Shown: positions 35,321 through 44,883, counted from the first letter of the stretch. The stretch: DNA of 64,000 nt from Chloroflexota bacterium (GCA_016860845.1 BOKF01000030.1:48073-112072); one strand, 5' to 3'. A program made the numbers and translations. The notes: a model not told the origin generated them from the letters alone.

Positions 35321-36616
35321 ATGACCACATCAACTGATATCTATATCTGGACCGGCAAGCAGGCTTTCCGCCTGACTGCCAGTGGCTTGAAAGAGGACAC
35401 GCTGCGCGTCGTACCCAACAACCGCCAGACGGAAGTGCTATTTACCCTGACTCTGCCGACCCTGTGCATTACCTACGCCGATATGAAGTTCCAGAACGAC
35501 GTGGGCGGCCTGCAAGCCAACTACCCGGCCTCGCGCGCCTATGGGTCGCTCTATTTCGAACCGCCGGTGGAGATCCACGGCGAGCAGGAGATTGAGCGGC
35601 TGACCTACATCCGTGGGGCACAGCGGGTGGTGATCGGGCCGGAGGAAACCCTAATCGAGTTCCCCTCCTGGAAGGAGCTGGTGATCCCGCGCCTGCGGGT
35701 GGATCAAAAGGAGCCAGCCGAGGCCGTATTATCGGCCGATAACGTACCGGTGCGCCTCAACGAGGCGCTCTCGGTGCTGGTGATGCAGTTTGCCGATGGG
35801 CGACACATTGGCGGGGTGAACATCCAGGCGCACCATCCGAAATATGAGCCGCCCCAGATCAAGCCGCAGTACGACCTGTGGGTACGCCTTCTGGATGCCT
35901 GGCAGATGAAACCGCTGGTGGAGAGGCGGGTAGACATCTGGCATTGGGATCCGGCGATGACAGGGCCGGCCGGGCCGGGAGCCTTCCATCTGGACGAGCA
36001 GCGGTGGACGGGCGCAGCTGGTAGCATCCATGTCCCTGGACGCCCATCCGGGGAGCTGGAGGCAGTGACGGCGCACCTGCCTGGCTGGCGCGTGACGCCT
36101 CGCTGCTTCCGCCCACTGGCGGGGCAGCCGGTGCAGCTCACTCTGCGCGCTTGGCCGATGCAGCCTTCTGTGATTCGCTATGTTTGGCAGAGGGGCAACA
36201 CCCTGGCGGGTATGGCAGCACTGTGCGGGTATAACCCAGAAGATATCTTGCAGCTTAATCAGCTGCAGGATGCCAAGGCTTTGAGGCCGGGGATACGCAT
36301 CAGCCTGCCCTGTTACGCCGGGGCGCTGCGCCTTGATCCCTGGGACACGCTGGAGAAGGTGGCGGAGCGTTTCCACTTTGTTGACCACAAGGCGTTGGCT
36401 AAGGCCAATGGCCTGAGCGACCTGGCGGAGTATGACGGCAGCCTAGACCTGCAGTTACCCGGCTGGCATTTCTTCCACGCCCGACCCTTCGATACCTTGC
36501 AAACTTTTGACCGGCTGTTCAACCTGCCGTCGGGCGCATGCGTGGCAGCAGGGCGTGCTTTCCGCCCACACCCCAGCCTGTTGTACGCCGGGGAGGTGGT
36601 CGGAGTACCCGTATAA
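35321..36616 (+). CDS. LysM-domain protein
   Basis: 431 aa from ATG 35321 (GAGGAGGGTGAG upstream); the frame is open earlier but lies inside the subtilase gene. Residues 1-285 are beta-rich and unrecognised. The C-terminal third contains two to three LysM-like units, beginning at YVWQRGNTLAGMAALCGYNPEDILQLNQL and at LDPWDTLEKVAERFHFVDHKALAKANG. LysM binds peptidoglycan or chitin-type glycans. It may target the neighbouring hydrolases to cell walls (inference). No signal peptide is present. Confidence 0.72.
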   Translation: MTTSTDIYIWTGKQAFRLTASGLKEDTLRVVPNNRQTEVLFTLTLPTLCITYADMKFQNDVGGLQANYPASRAYGSLYFEPPVEIHGEQEIERLTYIRGAQRVVIGPEETLIEFPSWKELVIPRLRVDQKEPAEAVLSADNVPVRLNEALSVLVMQFADGRHIGGVNIQAHHPKYEPPQIKPQYDLWVRLLDAWQMKPLVERRVDIWHWDPAMTGPAGPGAFHLDEQRWTGAAGSIHVPGRPSGELEAVTAHLPGWRVTPRCFRPLAGQPVQLTLRAWPMQPSVIRYVWQRGNTLAGMAALCGYNPEDILQLNQLQDAKALRPGIRISLPCYAGALRLDPWDTLEKVAERFHFVDHKALAKANGLSDLAEYDGSLDLQLPGWHFFHARPFDTLQTFDRLFNLPSGACVAAGRAFRPHPSLLYAGEVVGVPV

Positions 36617-36626
36617 AACTGGACTT

Positions 36627-36662
36627 GGGATGTTGAACCATTGCCGGGTAATTCAACATCCC
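36627..36662 (+). terminator. Hairpin between the LysM gene and the 741-aa protein gene
   Basis: GGGATGTTGAA pairs perfectly with TTCAACATCCC around a 14-nt loop. The sequence after it is AT-rich (TATATATTCTT) without a T-run, so it may be a weak terminator or a processing/stability hairpin. Confidence 0.5.
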
Positions 36663-36717
36663 TATATATTCTTACCGTAGTAATTCCTAAAAGTAGGACA
36701 AGATGAAGGAGGACAAA

Positions 36718-38943
36718 ATGGAACCTGATGTCAATACTGAAGAGCGAGCTGCTGTACCAGAAGCGGCAATCAGTCACCCGGTCGAGCGCGCCAAATTCAG
36801 ATCACTACTCTTAACCAATCCAAACTACTTCGGCAATTTGAAGGTCAGTCCCTTCAAGCCGGTCAAGGTTATAGTTGGAGATACGAGGTACGAGGAACTC
36901 AAGTGTGTCGGCTATAACCCGGATTTGAATTGCTTGAAGGCCGTGGTGTGGGTCAAGCTCAACTCGGGCTACAGTGGCGGCATCTGCTCGGGTGGCTCGC
37001 AAGAGTATGTGCGTTTTTACGTCTCGTTCGACAACGGCGCGACATGGCAAGATCAAGGCATGGCCAGCTTTACGGCCTACGATTTGCCCGGCACTAAGCC
37101 GTTAGAGTACGCGGTGACACTCCAACCAAAAGATTATTGGACGTGGTGCTCTGTAGAGAGTCTGCCCAAAGTACGCGCCGTTCTCTCCTGGAATGATGCC
37201 CCCCCAGCGGACCAACCTGACTGGCCCCCTGTCTGGGGTAACGTCGTCGAGGCCCACATTCAGGTACGGGCACAGAAGGTTTTCTTCGTAGGTGATCTAT
37301 TCACCCATTTGAAGGTCAAGCTTCCCAAGCATATCGGCAACCTCATAGACCTTCAGCAGCAAGTGAAAGCACCGCCAGCCCAGCCGTTAAATGCAGGGGA
37401 ACTTCAAGCGCTCTACAAAGACAAGGGCGTGCATGAGCATCGTCTTCTATATTCTACTGTGAAGCAGTATCTCGTGAATCCCGGTTTGATCGAAGCATAT
37501 AAAGCGTATGGCTCACCGGGACCCTTGGCGGAGCTGCAAGTTGATCTCGGCAAGATTCTGGCTGCGCTCGAAGAGACTGACGGGGATACCGGTTATGAGG
37601 AGCTCAAATGCGTGGGTCTTGATCCGAACGGCCAGGAAAATCTAGTCGGCATCTTCACGATCAAGCGGCCCTATGGTTACGCCGGACCCCAATGCAGTAC
37701 GGGCAGTCAAGAATATGTCGCCTTCTGGATAGACTGGGAAGACGGCATGGGCTGGCAGTGGATGGGAGCAGCCCAGATCAATGTACACGACTTTAGCACG
37801 ATTCCGGCCGATGGCTTGCAGTACACTGTGGCGCAGCCAATCAATTTGGCTCCCCATCGCCAGCCCTGCACCAAGGGCGTCGTGACCGCGCGCGTGCGGG
37901 CGATCCTTTCGTGGCAGACGATGCCACCAGCCTGGAATCCAGACTACAAACCGACCTGGGGCAATCGTGTCGAAACGCGCATCCACCTCTATCCCGGTGA
38001 TCCGATCCAGACGGGAGACTATAAGCCGTACCTCGACAACGTCTGTGGCATTGCGCTGTGCAGCATCAATCAAACAACGGGGTTTGCAGCGTCCGGCGAG
38101 AGGCCCTTTGGCGGCTCGGTCAGTATCTTTGGAGATATCCCCGGCGCGCCCAACGTCTTGACGCCGCCCTCAGACCGGCCCAGATACAAGATCACCGTCC
38201 GTCCGTTCCCGGCTGGGGTAGAACAGGCGCTCAACAATCCGTTCGGGGTGACGCTCGATGAGCAAATCGGTGGAGGTATGCCAACCAGTACACCGTTCAC
38301 TCAGGTAACGGACCCGAGCAACTATTACACCTATCAGGACGCCCCGCCCACGCCGTCTGTTGGCTGGCGCAGGGTCAGTCCGTCTCGTCTGCTGGGCGTG
38401 TGGGACACAACCGGCAAGACGGGGCTGTGGGAGATTAAGATCGAGGCCAAGGATCCGATCACAAACACCAATTACGTAGCTGGAACCAAGATATGCGTTA
38501 TAGACGGCACGTCACGCCAGAATGTGGTTATCAAGCTGGACAACGAGAAACCCATCACAGCCATCAGCATAACAGGGCATTCTCATGATGGCGGCGCAAC
38601 TTGGAGTCCTGCAACTCCCTGCGGGACATTCCGGGTGGGTGACATCATCAAAGGCACCTACAGTGTATCGGACGAACACTTTGGCAGTCTCTCGTTGACC
38701 GTCCAGCCAAACGGAGACCCCGGCGCGCATGGGACTCCGGTCAATCCCGCATCAAGAGGCTATCCTGTAGTGCCCACCACCGGCGAGGCTGGCGAGTGGA
38801 CGTTGAACACCACGGATATGGACCCATGCGGCTACACGGTCTGGCTCCAGGCGTGGGATCGGACCCTCGTAAGCTGTGACGGCCCGTGGGAGAACGAAAG
38901 CGCCTTTGTCGGCTTCTGCCTGGTGGCCAAGGCTGGTGAGTAA
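36718..38943 (+). CDS. Large protein with a duplicated unnamed domain
   Basis: 741 aa from ATG 36718, chosen because AAGGAGG lies 6 nt upstream and an earlier ATG (36703) precedes that site. Two copies of a domain of about 150 residues are clear: copy 1 starts at TRYEELKCVGYNPD and copy 2 at TGYEELKCVGLDPN. Both carry GSQEYV, a W/F-rich strand, a VRA(V/I)LSW strand, and end WGN(V/R)VE(A/T)(H/R)I. The C-terminal part has two Ig-like segments with paired cysteines (CGTFRVGDI, CGYTVWLQAWD). No catalytic motif is seen. It is probably a structural, adhesive or carrier protein. The function is unknown. Confidence 0.65.
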   Translation: MEPDVNTEERAAVPEAAISHPVERAKFRSLLLTNPNYFGNLKVSPFKPVKVIVGDTRYEELKCVGYNPDLNCLKAVVWVKLNSGYSGGICSGGSQEYVRFYVSFDNGATWQDQGMASFTAYDLPGTKPLEYAVTLQPKDYWTWCSVESLPKVRAVLSWNDAPPADQPDWPPVWGNVVEAHIQVRAQKVFFVGDLFTHLKVKLPKHIGNLIDLQQQVKAPPAQPLNAGELQALYKDKGVHEHRLLYSTVKQYLVNPGLIEAYKAYGSPGPLAELQVDLGKILAALEETDGDTGYEELKCVGLDPNGQENLVGIFTIKRPYGYAGPQCSTGSQEYVAFWIDWEDGMGWQWMGAAQINVHDFSTIPADGLQYTVAQPINLAPHRQPCTKGVVTARVRAILSWQTMPPAWNPDYKPTWGNRVETRIHLYPGDPIQTGDYKPYLDNVCGIALCSINQTTGFAASGERPFGGSVSIFGDIPGAPNVLTPPSDRPRYKITVRPFPAGVEQALNNPFGVTLDEQIGGGMPTSTPFTQVTDPSNYYTYQDAPPTPSVGWRRVSPSRLLGVWDTTGKTGLWEIKIEAKDPITNTNYVAGTKICVIDGTSRQNVVIKLDNEKPITAISITGHSHDGGATWSPATPCGTFRVGDIIKGTYSVSDEHFGSLSLTVQPNGDPGAHGTPVNPASRGYPVVPTTGEAGEWTLNTTDMDPCGYTVWLQAWDRTLVSCDGPWENESAFVGFCLVAKAGE

Positions 38944-38984
38944 TATTTAGGGCAACATCGGTTGGCCATACCCTAATTTTGACC

Positions 38985-39018
38985 ATGCCAGGGGCGACTT
39001 AGGGTTTGCCCCTGGCAT
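38985..39018 (+). terminator. Terminator-like hairpin upstream of the radical SAM gene
   Basis: ATGCCAGGGGC (38985-38995) pairs perfectly with GCCCCTGGCAT (39008-39018) with a 12-nt loop, followed by TTTG. The stem is stable and the T-run short. It probably ends or attenuates the upstream transcript. Confidence 0.55.
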
Positions 39019-39039
39019 TTGTGACAGATCCAGGAATTC

Positions 39040-40329
39040 TTGATTTGGAATGTCGAGGGCCGCTTGTTTACTCAGGAGGAAGACGCGCCTCTCTTGATCG
39101 AGGTGGGCCAGAACAGATTGAGTTGCTTAGATCCCCTTTACCGGCCTGCACCAACACCGTGGGGTAAAGCAGGTCAGGCCTGGAGGAGGGTAGCGATGAA
39201 AATTACGATAAATTTGACCCATCGTTGCAATCTGGCTTGTCGTTACTGTTACGCCGGTCAGACCTATAATAAAGATATGACCTTCACCACGGCCCGAAAG
39301 GTGGTCGATTTTGCGATGCGGATTACCCCGCCGGGCCAAAGGATTGATTTTGGTTTCTTTGGAGGTGAGCCGCTGTTATGTTTTGATTTGATGAAAGAAA
39401 TTACCGGCTATCTTCGTAAGAAAGAACGAGAAGTAGAAAAACCTGTTCGCCTCAGTCTCACTACCAATGGAACGATCCTGACCCAGTCTATCCTGGATTT
39501 TCTCAAGCAGGAGAAAGTTGATCTTTGTCTTAGCCTGGATGGACCCCAGCACGTCCACGACTTAAATCGTCCCTACCGGACTGGCAGCGGCAGCTTTGCC
39601 GAAGTGGTCAGGAATCTGCAAAAGGCCTTAGAGCAGCTTGATTCGGTGCAAGTCAATGCGGTTTACGGGCCGGACACACTCGATTTTCTGCCGGACAGCG
39701 TCTCGTTTTTCATCAAGCTTGGGGTTTGCGCGATTCATCTCAATGCGAACATCAGCGCCGCCTGGCCAGTGGATATTTATTCCAGGTTGCAAGAGAACTA
39801 TCGGAAGATTGGAAACCTCTATGTCCAAAGTTATCAACATGGGCACGAAATTGCGCTAAACTTTATTGACAGCAAAATCATTCTTTTATTGAAAGGAGGG
39901 TATACATTCGGGGATCGGTGCGGCATAGGCGAAACGCAGTGGGCCTTTGCCCCAAGTGGAAACATCTACCCGTGCGAAAGGTTCGTGGGGGAGGATCGAG
40001 ACTCTTCGTTATGCCTGGGCAATATCTACACCGGTCTTGACCTGGCTCGCCGTTGCGCTTTACTACAGCAGAAAGGAAATCGCAATGAGGCATGTCAAAC
40101 CTGTGGGCTGCAACCCTACTGTATGAACTGGTGCGGCTGCACCAACTATTACATGACCGGACGCACGAATTTAGCCGGGCCGATGTTGTGCGCGATGGAG
40201 AAGGCAGCCATTGAAGCGGCCCAGCTTGTTTTAACCACCTTAACCGACCTCGACAATAAATTATTCATGGAGCATTTTATGCAATACTTTCACGAAGTGA
40301 TTAAGGTGAAGAATCCAATATTAAAGTAG
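39040..40329 (+). CDS. Radical SAM/SPASM peptide-modifying enzyme
   Basis: 429 aa, TTG start at 39040 with only a weak ribosome site. The radical SAM cluster ligands are C63, C67 and C70 in HRCNLACRYC, followed by GFFGGEPLL. The C-terminal SPASM region has CGIGETQWAFAPSGNIYPCERF and the cluster CQTCGLQPYCMNWCGC for auxiliary Fe-S centres. The family (anSME, PqqE and RiPP maturases) modifies peptides or proteins. Only 19 nt separate it from the next gene, whose small product is the obvious candidate partner or substrate. Confidence 0.88.
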   Translation: MIWNVEGRLFTQEEDAPLLIEVGQNRLSCLDPLYRPAPTPWGKAGQAWRRVAMKITINLTHRCNLACRYCYAGQTYNKDMTFTTARKVVDFAMRITPPGQRIDFGFFGGEPLLCFDLMKEITGYLRKKEREVEKPVRLSLTTNGTILTQSILDFLKQEKVDLCLSLDGPQHVHDLNRPYRTGSGSFAEVVRNLQKALEQLDSVQVNAVYGPDTLDFLPDSVSFFIKLGVCAIHLNANISAAWPVDIYSRLQENYRKIGNLYVQSYQHGHEIALNFIDSKIILLLKGGYTFGDRCGIGETQWAFAPSGNIYPCERFVGEDRDSSLCLGNIYTGLDLARRCALLQQKGNRNEACQTCGLQPYCMNWCGCTNYYMTGRTNLAGPMLCAMEKAAIEAAQLVLTTLTDLDNKLFMEHFMQYFHEVIKVKNPILK

Positions 40330-40348
40330 AGCAAGGAGGATCAAAACC

Positions 40349-40783
40349 ATGAGCGACAAATTTGTATGGAAAGCGGCTCTCAAGTTTGAAGGAACTGCCG
40401 AGGAGTTCAACCGATTGGTGGAAAGCCTGGAGCCCTTGCAGGTCAAAGTTGAAATTCCTGAGTGGATAAGTATTCCGCGTCATCTCGCCGGGTGCCAGCG
40501 AACTCCTCTTGAGCGTCTCTTGGGTGAAGCGCGGATGAAAAAACTCATTGAGGATATGCCGCGAACACGAATTAAGTTTATCCAAGATATAAAGGGTGGA
40601 ATTCGCACGCCCCACCTCCACCTAGCCGACGAAGTGGTCTTACTTGATCAGGCCCGATTTAAAACGCTCGTGGGGCAAATTGCCCAGGAATTGGCTGAAA
40701 TACGAGCCGAAACAATAGAAGATTATATTGAGGTAATGGATCCAGTTGGCCGGCTATCGGCTACACCCATCGAAATACCCTAA
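40349..40783 (+). CDS. 144-aa partner of the radical SAM enzyme (candidate substrate)
   Basis: Strong GCAAGGAGG upstream. Residues 1-40 (FVWKAALKFEGTAEEFNRLVESLEPLQVKVE) form an alpha/beta unit. The centre carries a histidine motif GGIRTPHLHLADEVVLL (about residues 83-99), and the tail is acidic. It has a single cysteine (about residue 49), no Cys-rich core, and no typical RiPP leader cleavage site such as GG before a small core. It may be a modified protein substrate, a precursor of an unfamiliar class, or an accessory chaperone. Not recognised. Confidence 0.6.
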   Translation: MSDKFVWKAALKFEGTAEEFNRLVESLEPLQVKVEIPEWISIPRHLAGCQRTPLERLLGEARMKKLIEDMPRTRIKFIQDIKGGIRTPHLHLADEVVLLDQARFKTLVGQIAQELAEIRAETIEDYIEVMDPVGRLSATPIEIP

Positions 40784-40790
40784 ATGAAAT

Positions 40791-40907
40791 CGTTCCTCCC
40801 GCCTTCAGCTTTTATCAGGCGATCCAGGTCAGCCCAATCTGGCTGCTGCGGAGCGAGCCACTTGGACTACCATCCTCTGGTTAAATATGGCTAACGCGGG
40901 AGGAACG
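40791..40907 (+). repeat. Inverted repeat enclosing a 93-nt loop
   Basis: CGTTCCTCCCGC (40791-40802) and GCGGGAGGAACG (40896-40907) are perfect 12-bp arms, just after the 144-aa protein gene. Transcribed, they would close a multi-branched RNA. The remainder of 40908-41167 shows no gene or clear promoter. Confidence 0.45.
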
Positions 40908-41167
40908 GTTGTAAATCTGTTTTACTACTACATCCTGTGGTCAAAGGTATTCGTAAATCCCAACATCTAGGGTGTTGACCGAGAGGGGGAATCACAGGGC
41001 ATCCTGTGCAATATTCCTAAGTCAAACTGGGTTTCGACTTTCCAAATTAATTAGATGCGATTGCCCTACTTTGAGTCAAGCTCAAAATCATCATTTTGTC
41101 CACATTTGTCTTCCTATTTTATTTATCTCACTGTATGGGTAATGATAACTGGAATACGGAGAGCAAA

Positions 41168-42160
41168 ATGTCTGACATTCCGAAACTAGGCACAAAAGAT
41201 CAACTTCCTCCGAATGACACCACCCCCCAGCAGACGGGTCGTAACGGCCTGGTCACTTTCTACCCATTTGGTACCGATCAGAATCGACCGGCCGTGATTT
41301 CGATCAATGGGGATAACGGCGGTATTGATATCGGAGGGACTCGAGACAAAGATGGCAAACTACTGCTAAGAGACAAATGGATGACCATCACCTACATTAT
41401 TGACGGTGAGACGGGTACGGCCAGTCAAAGCGGCGACATCGTCCTCTATGACGCGCACGGACATGAGCGAGTGCGCATCAGTGGCAAGAATGCCGACCTG
41501 ACCATCAAGAGCTGTACTGGCGACGTAATAGCCCACCTGGATGGCAAGGTGGGAGATCTTACTCTTGGTGGCCAGGGTCAGGATGGTGACGTGATTGTCG
41601 CGAACTCGGACGGCAAGGAGACGATCCACCTGGATGGTCATCAAGGCGACGCTATCCTCGGCGGCAACGGACGGGGCGGCGACGTCGTCGTCAGAGACCC
41701 GGCCGGGCAGGAGACGATCCACCTGGCCGGCACTGCTGGCGAGATCACCGTCGGCGGCAATGGCCAACATGGTGACGTACTCATAAACAGAGGAGACGGT
41801 ACGCGCACGATTCGCCTGGACGGCGCGACTGGCGACATCACCATCAGTGGTGAACTCGTGATCAAAGATTGGGCCATTGCTGTGCCGGACCATGTATTTG
41901 CGCCAGCCTACAAACTCCCGGATCTGGACGAGCTGGCAACGTATATCGGGCAGAATCAACACCTGCCCGAGCTGCCAACGGCTGACCAAGTTGCCACTCA
42001 AGGCCTGCACATTGGCGAATTCTGCATGCTGCTGCTGAAGAGGATAGAGGAGATGACATTGCATGCCATTCGACAGGAACGCACCCTCCACCAGCAGAGT
42101 GCGAGACTGGCCGAGCTCGAGCAAAGCTGTCGGGCTAACTCTATAGGAGGCAAATCATGA
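41168..42160 (+). CDS. Beta-solenoid fibre-like protein with tail-fibre-type C-terminal domain
   Basis: 330 aa from ATG 41168 (CGGAGAGCAAA upstream). Residues about 90-235 are repeats of roughly 30 residues of the form GDVxVxxxxGxETIxLDGxxGDxxxGG, a right-handed beta-solenoid pattern. The C-terminus has LDELATYIGQNQHLPELPTA, then LHIGEFCMLLLKRIEEMT and a coiled coil. This matches the C-terminal module of tail-fibre and cell-surface beta-helix proteins, usually trimer-forming. It overlaps the next gene by 4 nt (ATGA), so fibre and protease are made together. Confidence 0.7.
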   Translation: MSDIPKLGTKDQLPPNDTTPQQTGRNGLVTFYPFGTDQNRPAVISINGDNGGIDIGGTRDKDGKLLLRDKWMTITYIIDGETGTASQSGDIVLYDAHGHERVRISGKNADLTIKSCTGDVIAHLDGKVGDLTLGGQGQDGDVIVANSDGKETIHLDGHQGDAILGGNGRGGDVVVRDPAGQETIHLAGTAGEITVGGNGQHGDVLINRGDGTRTIRLDGATGDITISGELVIKDWAIAVPDHVFAPAYKLPDLDELATYIGQNQHLPELPTADQVATQGLHIGEFCMLLLKRIEEMTLHAIRQERTLHQQSARLAELEQSCRANSIGGKS

Positions 42161-44883
42161 CTGAGCAAAGTTCTGGCCAAGTGTATAAGGATGCTGAGGG
42201 GCGCGTTGTTAGTATCTCCCACATCGAGGAGCCTTTCGTTATCCAAAAGCGAGTCCCCGCAGCCGCAGCCGCAGCCGCAGAAAGACCTCTGAACCCAGCA
42301 CAAACCGCCGGATTCTACGTACGGGAAGTGGCCGACCTCTACGGCATTGCGAAATCCGTCTTGAGGAAAGCTTCTGAGTCACCGCCAGAGGCGTATGTCA
42401 AAGGTGAAGGCTCTTTGCTGCACATTCGTGAGGTGAAGAGATCGAGGGACGCCCACGTCGTCTCCTACGTGCAAACCTATCGGGGTCTGCCGGTGTGGCA
42501 GGCCGGTCTCGTGGTGCGCATGGCCGGGCCGGAAAATGTAGTGATCGGTTCAAGCCAGAGCCTTCACGACGACCTCGAGTTCCGCGTCGGCTACTGGACT
42601 GACTTTGAAGAGGCCGAGTTCAGGGCAGGCAAGGCGGCCGTTGAGGCCCGTCTCAAGGCACTCCTGGACCAAACCGGACTGAGCTTCTCTGCCGTCCACA
42701 GCCAGAAGGAACTGGTCTATCGCTACCGAGAGGCAGATCGCAAGCCAAGAGAGGACCCTAGCCTGGCACTTCCCGATCTGGCCTCGGAGCCAGTTCCGGC
42801 CGAGATAGAAGACGGCAAGCATTATGTTGTCACCGAGTGCCGCTTCGCAACTGGCGGTGGCCGAGTTGGTCCCCTGAATTGGGTGATCTTCTTCGAAGTG
42901 TTCAGCGGCGCCGTACTCTATGTGAGGCCGCTCGTCTCCTCCGTGGAGGGTCTGGTGTTCTCAAACGATCCGCTCGCATTATCCGGAGACGCTACGCTCA
43001 CCCCGACCTCTCCCGCCAATGAGCTGAATGCTTATCGGCGGAGCGTATCCCTGGAGCGGCTCTTCCTACCTGCGCCTCCGGCAGATGTAGTTTTAAGAGG
43101 ACGTTTTGTCGAGATCCAGGAGATAGCCGGGCCAGTCGCCGCGCCTCCGGCCGAACCGAACGGAACGGGGGCTGTGTTCAACTACACCTGCACCTCCGAC
43201 GGCTTTGCCGCGGTGAACGCCTACTGGCATTTGGACGAGCTCTACAAGCTTGTGGAATCCTTAGGGCTTGATCTGGAAACCTACTTCGACGGAACCGTCT
43301 TTCCCATACCGGTGGATCCCCGTGGTGAGGCAGGCGTCAATGCACACCACTATGGGAATGCTGCAGGTGACGGAACAGACCATTATACCTTTGGTGTGGC
43401 AGGGGTAGGATCCACTGTAGGGATCGCCGCAGATGCTCCGGTCGTATGCCACGAATTCGGACATGCTGTTCTTCAGGATAACCTGCATGATGGCAATCTC
43501 GGGTTCTGCGAGGGCATCGGTGATGTACTGGCTGCCGTCCTGTATGATCCGGAGTCGCACGCACCGGACCGGGGCCTCACGTTTCCCTTCGTAGGTGATC
43601 GGCGTCACGACCGGACTGTGGCGGCAGGATGGGGATTTGGCGGACCCTGCGACACTGGCGGCTACGATTCGGAAGAAATCCTGGCAACGGTGGCGTTCCG
43701 TGCCTATCAGTCCATCGGCGGCGACGACAGATCGCTGAGTGAACGCCAGTATGCGAGCCGGTATATCTGTTACCTTCTGCTTCAAGCCCCTGCCCTGATT
43801 AGCGCAGGGATCCCCAACACCGCAGTTGGCTTCTCAACCGCTATGCAAGAAGCGGACGCCACCACGAGGTTCTTTGATGGCTACAGCGGCGCAACCGTGC
43901 GCAAGGTTGTGCGGTGGGCCTTTGAGAGGCAGAATCTTTACGGTGGGAATCCTCCGGACGTCGACGTGTACTTTGACGATGGTAGGGGAGGCGCATACGA
44001 ATACCCTTCGGAGGTTCTGAAAAGCAATGACATCTGGAACCGCCACTGCGCCGACGGGGGGTTGGTCAATCAGACCCCGAAGGCCGGTACGCCGAATTTC
44101 CTCTACGTTCGGGTCAGAAACCGCGGCACTCAGCCGGCAAACAATGTCACTGTCGAGGGATACCAGCCAAGTGGCAATAATGGGCTGGTCTGGCCTGATG
44201 ATTGGCAGCCGTTGACCACGCCTTCACTAGTCATTGGGGGATCAATCCCGGCAGGAGGCAATACGATCATCGGCCCGTTCGAATGGACTCCCCAAAAGGA
44301 ATGTGAGAACCAGGTACTGATGTCTTGCGCTGCCACTGATGATGATAGCAACATCCACAGCGTCTACGGAGAGGTCCTGACGCGGCGGTTGACGACCTTC
44401 GACAACAATATCGCCATTGGGAATATTGAACCACCCCGTCTGTGCACATGCGTCAAGGCGCCTATGGTCGATGTTGTGGTATCTCCTACCACGGCGGCGA
44501 CGGTTACCCTGACAGGAGGCAAACAGCCTGGAACAGCGATTCACATCAAGGGCGTGGAAGTGGTTGCCATCAACAACAGCGAGCTCTGGTCGGCAACGGT
44601 CAATCTGGACCTGGGAGGCAATCTCATTCCCATCACCGCCGTGAGGGCGAACGGCGAGTCGAGTGACCCGGCCTACGCCTTCGTGGATCGGCAGATGTAC
44701 GTGCGGTTGGCAGGTGACACGATGACCGGCGCCTTGCAGTTGGATAATGCCGACACGACGGGGGGGCTGCGGATGCGTGCCGACGACAGTGGGCCCGTTG
44801 AATGGAACATCAAGGCGGATGAGGACGACATCCGAATCGAGCACAATCCGACGTCAAGTACCTTGACCATCGGAAAGAAGTGA
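42157..44883 (+). CDS. Gluzincin metalloprotease (M4/M36-type) with CARDB-like and fibre-tail modules
   Basis: 908 aa. Residues about 75-145 resemble the fungalysin/thermolysin propeptide (VVSYVQTYRGLPVWQAGLVVRM). Zinc site: H432-E433-F-G-H436, third ligand E452 in EGIGD (EXXXD), so the core is complete. After the protease comes a CARDB-like domain (FLYVRVRNRGTQPANNVTVEGYQ, about residues 645-760). The C-terminus contains LAGDTMTGALQL, a motif common in phage tail-fibre-like proteins. No signal peptide is seen. It is coupled to the fibre protein gene. It is probably a protease delivered on or with the fibre (inference). Confidence 0.82.
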   Translation: MTEQSSGQVYKDAEGRVVSISHIEEPFVIQKRVPAAAAAAAERPLNPAQTAGFYVREVADLYGIAKSVLRKASESPPEAYVKGEGSLLHIREVKRSRDAHVVSYVQTYRGLPVWQAGLVVRMAGPENVVIGSSQSLHDDLEFRVGYWTDFEEAEFRAGKAAVEARLKALLDQTGLSFSAVHSQKELVYRYREADRKPREDPSLALPDLASEPVPAEIEDGKHYVVTECRFATGGGRVGPLNWVIFFEVFSGAVLYVRPLVSSVEGLVFSNDPLALSGDATLTPTSPANELNAYRRSVSLERLFLPAPPADVVLRGRFVEIQEIAGPVAAPPAEPNGTGAVFNYTCTSDGFAAVNAYWHLDELYKLVESLGLDLETYFDGTVFPIPVDPRGEAGVNAHHYGNAAGDGTDHYTFGVAGVGSTVGIAADAPVVCHEFGHAVLQDNLHDGNLGFCEGIGDVLAAVLYDPESHAPDRGLTFPFVGDRRHDRTVAAGWGFGGPCDTGGYDSEEILATVAFRAYQSIGGDDRSLSERQYASRYICYLLLQAPALISAGIPNTAVGFSTAMQEADATTRFFDGYSGATVRKVVRWAFERQNLYGGNPPDVDVYFDDGRGGAYEYPSEVLKSNDIWNRHCADGGLVNQTPKAGTPNFLYVRVRNRGTQPANNVTVEGYQPSGNNGLVWPDDWQPLTTPSLVIGGSIPAGGNTIIGPFEWTPQKECENQVLMSCAATDDDSNIHSVYGEVLTRRLTTFDNNIAIGNIEPPRLCTCVKAPMVDVVVSPTTAATVTLTGGKQPGTAIHIKGVEVVAINNSELWSATVNLDLGGNLIPITAVRANGESSDPAYAFVDRQMYVRLAGDTMTGALQLDNADTTGGLRMRADDSGPVEWNIKADEDDIRIEHNPTSSTLTIGKK

